From positions 5,432,616 to 5,496,615 of the forward strand of contig NC_067196.1 of NCBI RefSeq assembly GCF_000699445.3: 64,000 bases of DNA, in the 5' to 3' direction. Each line of letters starts with the position of its first letter. Within the stretch, counting starts at the first letter, position 1. Under the pieces are notes generated by a model. The model was given only the letters and a program-made list of their open reading frames with translations. It made no database searches and was not told the origin of the DNA. Shown one piece after another: positions 57,890-64,000 of the stretch. Source of the stretch: Schistosoma haematobium (Eukaryota; Platyhelminthes; Trematoda; Strigeidida; Schistosomatidae). Both the position numbers and the translations under genes were made by a program.

Positions 57890-59880
57890 TACAGGGTTGT
57901 TTCGTAATGTGCGTAAAACTCTGCACTAAATACTTCGCTCCTTTATTGCTACCATAATTACTCTCTGCCTATATTCTCGTTCTCTTCAACGAGAGTGATA
58001 GAGGCTAATGGTGAATGACCACTAGGAGATGGTGAAGAATATCAATCAGAACGCCATCCTACATGACGCACCTCAGTTGAAGCAGATATCTTGAATGTAA
58101 ATATCCTAGTTTAGGCGAGTCTCAGAACGATTAGTACAGGCTAAACGGTGAGCCTGGCATAGATGGAGGGTCCTTCTGAAGGATGATGACCGTAGCTGTT
58201 ACTCGAAACAAATGCAACCCAGATGCTACGCCAAAGTTCAAAGCGATAGGAGGGCCAAGCTAGCCTCCAAAATGCAAGCTAACCACAAATATCTCTACAG
58301 ATTAACGACTGGGTGAAAGCCTACGAACCACGAGATCTGTGTTCTTAGAGGGCCAAATGGCTACCACACCAGCTCAAAGATTGCAGAGAACTTTGATGCC
58401 AACTTCGTTGACCAACAGAACTAGAAGCCAGTAAGTGAGGAACACTTCTCAGCTGTAGTGCCAGTTGAGAGTCCAACAACTCCCGGGTCAGTATTAAAGA
58501 GGTGGAAATCCCTGTGCCCAGGAAAGTCACTTGGATATGACAACACCCGATATATAATCCTGAAACAGTGTGCGGAAACTATCAGCACACTGGCGTGTGG
58601 CTCTTTCAAGCATTCACTAGATTCACACCAATTGCCGAGAGAATGAAACCAGGTCACCTCTCCTCAAACCGTCAAAGGAGTGGCTACAGACCAGTCTCAT
58701 TACTTTCAATGCTGTTAAAGGCGACCAGTAGATAAATGAGATAATGCACGGATTAAAATGACATCCTCCATGGAGCCCAAAACGGGTTCAAAAATGCAGG
58801 TCTCGTGCGTCTAGTCTCCTCATAGCATGAGGAAGCAGGATTGCCTACCTGGTACACATAATACCGGTTCGTGTAGTATTCTTTGATTTCATAAAAGCCT
58901 TCGACACTACTGCGCATATTTTCCGATAGCTACAGATATAGGTTTCACTGACTCGCCTCTGTTTTTGCCTAGAAATTACGTTGAGAATATGACATTTTGT
59001 ACCAAGGTGAATAGAGTGCGTGCGAGCCGAAAGGTCTAAACATCAGTTGTTTCACACAGAACAATCTTAGGTCCATTCATATTCCTGGTCCTTACTAACG
59101 ACCTGCTAGACGAGACAAACCCAGCAACGCTGATCTATGCAGACAATGCGAAGATCTGAAGGCCCATGTAAAGCGAAAAAGATTCACTTGAGCTTCAAAA
59201 GGACCTTGCAACCATAGTAGAATAGGCAGTGGACAGTCAGTCAGAACTTCACTTGTCGAAGTGTCATATCATGAACATTCTGTTACATTTGATACAAAGC
59301 AATTACACCTACAGAGCGTGACCTCGGGTCCGTAACCACGAAGTACTTAAACACCTACTCAAACTTTATGGGGTGTTCAGCCAGAGCAAGACGTAGCTGA
59401 CCACTTCATGCGACGACAACTTGACGCAATCATCCCAGAGTTGTTCCTAACACCTGAGAACGTACGCACAACCGCACCCCACGGTTTACAATTCCGTTGC
59501 TTTCCCTCTTTTCATAAGGGACACAAATCTACTAGACCACGTACAGGGACAAGCAATCTTGTGGTTGGTAGATTTAGAGTGTAAGTCTAAAGAAGATAGG
59601 CTCCAAAACCTGGAATTATCCTCGCTAAGCTGCATCAGAATATGAGGTGATCTGATATCATATGACACACTGAATATGCTAAGTCACGCCGACATGAACA
59701 CCCCACAACAACATCACCATCACACACCGCGAAGCAACCCCAGAAAGTTGCACATAAAATATCGGAAAAGCCGGGTAAGATCCCAGTTCCTTACACTAAG
59801 AGCTTTCTCCACTTGGAATACTTCCCAAGCAGAAGTGAGCACAGCCTCAAACAATGAATAGCTACAAGAGGAGACTTAAC
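57890..59880 (+). mobile_element. CR1-like non-LTR element, decayed, plus strand
   Basis: RT pieces in order: 'VPVESPTTPGSVLKRWKSL' (58460-58515), 'SGYRPVSLLSMLLK'-like text across frames near 58680, 'VVFFDFIKAFDTT' (58880-58910), and 'LIYADNAKI' (59131-59157), where the catalytic YADD is YADN. A C-terminal part 'SRVRSQFLTLRAFSTWNT' (59770-59825) matches the conserved end of CR1-type proteins (F..R....WN.LP). The endonuclease is absent. It faces the next element tail to tail. Confidence 0.7.
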
Positions 59881-60650
59881 CAACAAATACTTACCCATGG
59901 ATTACCATCTGCCTCCTGGACCAGCTATGCCTGATGCATGTCTCATAATTTACCTACTATTATCATTATCACATATCAGTAACTACCTCTTACCTTCCAT
60001 ATTATCATCCTCATTTCCACTCGAATTCTTAGCCCCAGTTTTCTCACACTCTCTCGACTATCAATTAGTTAGTAGTGAGTACTTATTCATCTATTGAAAC
60101 AATCATCTAGCACTCGAATTTTTACCCAATTGCCTTACATATTGCGAGCAGCTGGCCAACCTGACTGGTAATTTGGTAACTGCTAGTGCCAAGAAACCCT
60201 ACTGCCTTGAGACAAACGCACACACTCAAACCATAAGATTTAAAAACCCATAAATAACTATTGCGAAACTGACTAGAACTAGTGAAGTTGAGTGGTCAGA
60301 CTACCACTCGTTAAACATTACCGAATACTTGGAGTCTTGCGAAATAACAAGAAGGGAGCGCAAAAGAACCGATCACTTTACTCAAGTTTTTCATATATTC
60401 ATTGGATATTGCAAAGGTTCTAGGTCAAATTGGAGCACCGCAAAAACAAATGAGTTGGCATCGTTTCACTGGCAAGCCTTCGTAGTTTTGTGAGTAAGGT
60501 TGACCATCACATTTCCTTCATATTGAAAGCATCTTAGTATGTGCTATTTTTATTAGCAGATTATAGAATAATCAACTAAAATGCGGTGAAATCACTGGAT
60601 GATCAATAACCTTAAGCTTAATTAAATCTAATTCATATTTGTGTAGTAAG
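59881..60650. other. 3' flank between two convergent CR1-like elements
   Basis: Probable 3' untranslated sequence of the plus-strand element, then unrecognised sequence. Confidence 0.4.
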
Positions 60651-60654
60651 GACA

Positions 60655-63600
60655 GCAGGCCTACGGCCTATGTTATTGATTTTCCAGTATGCTTTTGTGA
60701 GTTTATAGTCTTCTATTGAATGGGTTAATTGAAGGTGCTAAAACTACTGCTTCGGGCAACAGATTCCAAAAATTGACCACTCTGTGTAAAAACCTGTATG
60801 CCTCAGGTATTTTGTTCTTTCTTGGCTTTTCTACTCGCCTGCTGTGTCCTCTGAGTTGTCCAGATCTGGTAGGAAGAAGAGGAAAAAATATATTGGGTGC
60901 ATAGTCATTTCTTAGTATTCTATGCATCGTGATCACATCAACTCCTAATCTGCGGTAGGGTAAAGAGGTCTAGCTCTGCAAGCCGCTCTTTGTATGGTAA
61001 ACCCCGGAGTTCTGAATTGCACAGGTAGCTGCCCTATGTACTTTTCCCAGGATATCTGAGCCACCTTTTGAACAGGGGCTTTCTGCCTGAACACTTACCA
61101 TGTTTAGTTCTCACTAAAGTTGCAACCTTAGTTTACACATGTGTATACTGTAGTGAACATAGTAGTATCTAACTTGGTGAATATCCGTCTTAAGGCCTAT
61201 AGGGTTCTAAACCACTAAGCTTTAACTTCATGGTAGTGGGTTGTGGTCCTAAGATCATGACTCAATGTCATTCCAAGATCCTTGTGAGACCGGACTACTG
61301 GTACAGGCACTCCACCTACTCTGTACCTATTTTCCTTTGTGTCCCCAAAGTGCATGTAGACACACTTGGCCGCGTCGATAAGCGTCAGCCAATTTTTAAA
61401 CCAGTTAATCGGAATATCTAAGTCTGCCTGAAGTGCACATGCATCTGCGTTTCCTGTCATTTTTCACCAGGCTTTCACATCATCAGCATATATTAGCATT
61501 GGGTACAGCTACAGTTGAGGGTTCCTTTACATACAGTATAAAAAGTGGGGCACCTAGGACAGAGCCTTGGGGTATCCCACTAAGTAATGGTTTCCAGGAA
61601 GAACACTCGGAATTCTTTCTTACTTTCTGCCTGCGACCTACCAGGCAATGCCGGGATTTTCCAGCTTCAAGGGTAGTTTACTTTTTGGCACCTTATCAAA
61701 TGCTTTGTTGAAGTCTATGTGGAAAACACCCACTGATTTTCCATTATCTAGAGTGTATCCATTTCTTTCATGCTATAAGGTGATTTGTTGCGCAAAATAA
61801 ATCTTTCCTGAAACGATATTGTTCACTGTTTAATAAGTTGTTGCTTTCCACGAATGCCATTATGGTCTTTTTGGTCATTCTTCCCAGTATTTTAACTACT
61901 ACACTGATGAGACTGACAGGTCTGTAGTTTGATGAAAGTTGGCTTGATCCTGTTTTATGTATTGGGGTGATAATTGTATCCTTCCAGTCTATTGGCAACT
62001 TACCTTGGCCAAGTCACATTGAATATCGTAGTCAATGGGGCAGCAATATAATGTGTAAGTTGCTTCAGTATTTTCGGATGAAATTCATCTGGTCTTTCTG
62101 ACTTTTCTGTGTCTAGGGTGTTAAGGGCCTTAAGAACATCGTCTCAATTGAAGTCCACAGTGAGCAGACGATTTTTTGACTTTGTATTTGGGTCTGAATT
62201 CTTCATGTCCCTTTCTTCCTCTTTCCAAATTTATTTCACTGGATTATACTCTTTAAATAACATCTCCAAACCCTAATCTTCCCGATTACTGCTTATACTC
62301 TTACCGCCTCTATCACTACGGGATTTGAATCGACAACTGCATCTCTGTACTAATGTGGTATGGCAACTTGAACTGATGTACGTACGTACGAAGTTCTACG
62401 TTGTTACTGACTGGCTATATTTTCATCTATAAGGTGCTTCTGAGTGGAAACTGTCCCGAAATAGTTTGCCATATCCTCTGCTTTTTCCTGATCATCCTCT
62501 GTCATTTGAGATCCACTTTCTTTCGTAATTAAGTTAGGAATTCAATGTTGCGTCGTTTTTCTGTAATTTATGTACGAGGATAGTCTCACAGATTGGGCTA
62601 ACTGCCTTTTATGCTTTCTCCGAGCTTCTCCAATCGTAATCATACACTTGGCTCTTACTGACCTGTAGCGTCCCATCGTACTGGCTGTGTCAAGGCTAAT
62701 GGCGATGTTTCAACATTTCTTCTTTTGCCTTAGTAAACATCTGATATCCCTGTTTATCCAGGAATGGCTGTGCCTCTTCTTCTTTGGGACTGTCTAGGGT
62801 ATGAATGGCTGAGTTACTTGGTTGTATGACTGCCGGAAATGAGTCCATGCCCCTGAGTCAATTATCCAGTTCTCAACCGAGGCTGCAGAGATGGTCTCAT
62901 TCATTCCTGCGTTCTATATGTTAGAACAGACCGACACAACTGTTTGACAGGCCATCTCAGCCATGAATTTAAATAAGATTACAGCACGATCACTTCTTAA
63001 AGGTGGAGGAAAGTTATTTGATCGACATCGTCCCTGTGTTTGAAGACTAGGCCCAAGAGAGATGAGTTGTGTAGGTCATATCTAGTTGGATCTCTAATGT
63101 TCTAGAATAAAGCTGTGGAGATTGCAGTTTCTAACAATCCGCAATCGAATGATGTTGATATCCCTACTTCTAAGCTTCCCCAATTTATGTACCGTGCATT
63201 AAAGTTGCCTATTATAAGGGTTTTACCCCTATTACACCAGCATTTAATTTTGCTTAGAAGCAAGTCACCCACTACACATTCTGGACTGCGGTATACTACA
63301 ACTGATTCAATATCTTGCCGCTTACATTTGACCATGCAGCGCACCAGTTCATATGTCTCTGAGTCGTGTACCACTGTCTCGATAGCTCGTATGGTTAAAG
63401 TGCTTTTCGTGTGTAGGATAACCCCACCACACCTACGGTTTAGTCTATTAGTCCTGCTAGGTAAGGAACCAAGCAACTGAATTTCACTATCATACACTTC
63501 TGACGTTAACCATGTTTCTGAAATGTCAATCACATCAAAGTCTTCTGTGTCCACCACTGGTTTGAGCTCCGCCATCTTATTAGGCAGGCTGCAAGCATTT

Positions 63601-63671
63601 GTATACACATTTATTTCTGTAAATAACCTTCCCTCACCACCCAGAGTGGTTTGAGGATCGTTTCGCTCCAA
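60655..63671 (-). mobile_element. CR1-like non-LTR element, nearly complete, decayed
   Basis: On the minus strand: endonuclease (63671-63102) with 'VIDISETWLTSEVYDSEIQL', 'RRCGGVILHTKSTLTIRA', 'VVVYRSPECVVGDLLLSKI', 'LIIGNFNARYINWGS'; RT start (61998-61768) with 'DTIITPIHKTGSSQLSSNYR' and 'PVSLISVVVKILGRM'; catalytic 'MLIYADDVKAW' near 61480; thumb (61460-61215) with 'HKDLGMTLSHDLRTTTHY'; and the C-terminal 'RFLHRVVNFWNLLPEAVV' (60800-60735). Domain order EN-RT-C-terminus is as in CR1/SR1 elements. Frameshifts and stops separate all parts. Confidence 0.8.
63102..63671 (-). pseudogene. CR1-like apurinic endonuclease domain, open frame
   Basis: A 189-codon frame covering most of the endonuclease/exonuclease/phosphatase fold: 'NACSLPNKMAELKPVVDT', catalytic Glu in 'ISETWLT', 'YRSPE', and 'GNFNARYINW' where the usual GDFN is GNFN, another Asp-to-Asn change. 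The frame ends before the SDH motif. Confidence 0.8.
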
Positions 63672-63744
63672 ACTTCTACGGCGTGGAAACCCTTAAGTGT
63701 AAGTTTTTTCACCGTTCCAGCGGCGCTCATTCATTTCTACCTCT

Positions 63745-64000
63745 GCCACCCCCAAATACTCTGGTACGGCCGAGAGTGTGGAGAGTCATCTCTCCCTCTA
63801 GAGATGCTCTCACATGGTCACGTGCATAAAACCACTGCCATGGAAGTCCTACTCACTGTCTTCTCACAGCATTACTGTTGTTTACAAAATTGAGAGGACG
63901 AGAAGAGAATGTCCTGCGCTTTAACCGGGTTGATAAACACAGGCAGTCCACCTAGAGGAGTTGGGAAACCCTGATTCCAAACCAATGGTGCACATGGACT
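63745..64000 (+). repeat. Dispersed repeat B, copy 4, cut by window end
   Basis: Starts near 'ccaaatactctggtacggcc' and runs to the window end; the same subtype as the 37.6-kb copy (has the 'aggagttgggaaaccctgat' segment). Confidence 0.7.

Overview
The window is a stretch of a blood-fluke (Schistosoma-type trematode) nuclear genome. It is AT-rich, has intron-bearing eukaryotic genes, and is crowded with retroelement families I recognise from schistosomes: RTE-clade elements of the SR2/SjR2 type, CR1-like elements, Penelope-like elements with a GIY-YIG domain, a CsRn1/Boudicca-type Gypsy element, and Sm-alpha-like SINEs that carry hammerhead ribozymes. Family names rest on recognising motifs by eye, not on a search, and the species cannot be fixed.

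Two host genes can be supported, both on the minus strand. An alpha-tubulin gene (8006-10578) has four coding exons, the first consisting only of the ATG; it has a TATA box and tandem polyadenylation signals and predicts a complete 452-residue protein. A gene for dynein regulatory complex subunit 7 (DRC7; 34283-41908) has a large first coding exon with a transglutaminase-like core and a coiled-coil terminal exon, separated by a 4.7 kb intron full of transposon debris. Both products belong to the microtubule/axoneme system. A third candidate is an unrecognised terminal exon at 2120-2402 (+).

Layout. 0-6.5 kb: Sm-alpha-like and tRNA-like SINEs, the candidate exon, a 470-bp dispersed repeat, and an RTE split by a Penelope fragment with a foldback. 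7-10.7 kb: LTR-like sequence and alpha-tubulin. 11.7-18 kb: RTE copies and the first copy of a duplicated Penelope segment. 18-25.7 kb: SINEs, dispersed repeat, a head-to-tail Penelope pair and a poorly annotated stretch. 25.7-27.3 kb: second Penelope copy. 28.3-33.9 kb: RTE fragment, LTR sequence with a nested solo LTR, and a degenerate Gypsy element. 34.3-41.9 kb: DRC7, whose intron holds an LTR, an actin fragment, a reverse transcriptase remnant, a dispersed repeat, a solo LTR and an RTE tail. 42-46 kb: SINE hairpin, Penelope GIY-YIG end, SINEs. 46-55 kb: a large inverted repeat (two 2,854-bp arms with no indel between them), each arm an RTE carrying the same gag-only LTR element. 56.6-64 kb: RTE remnant and two decayed CR1-like elements in convergent orientation.

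The most interesting structure is the contrast between two repeat pairs that look identical in every stretch compared (1,469 bp direct, 10.8 kb apart; 2,854 bp inverted) and their visibly diverged but homologous flanks. This suggests gene conversion or very recent copying, or an assembly artefact. Other points of interest are an RTE-LTR junction shared by two loci, a solo LTR whose empty site is preserved elsewhere in the window, an actin fragment lying just before a polypurine tract and LTR, and one Sm-alpha copy with an intact-looking hammerhead ribozyme. I found no CRISPR array, rRNA gene, ordinary tRNA gene or bacterial-type operon.
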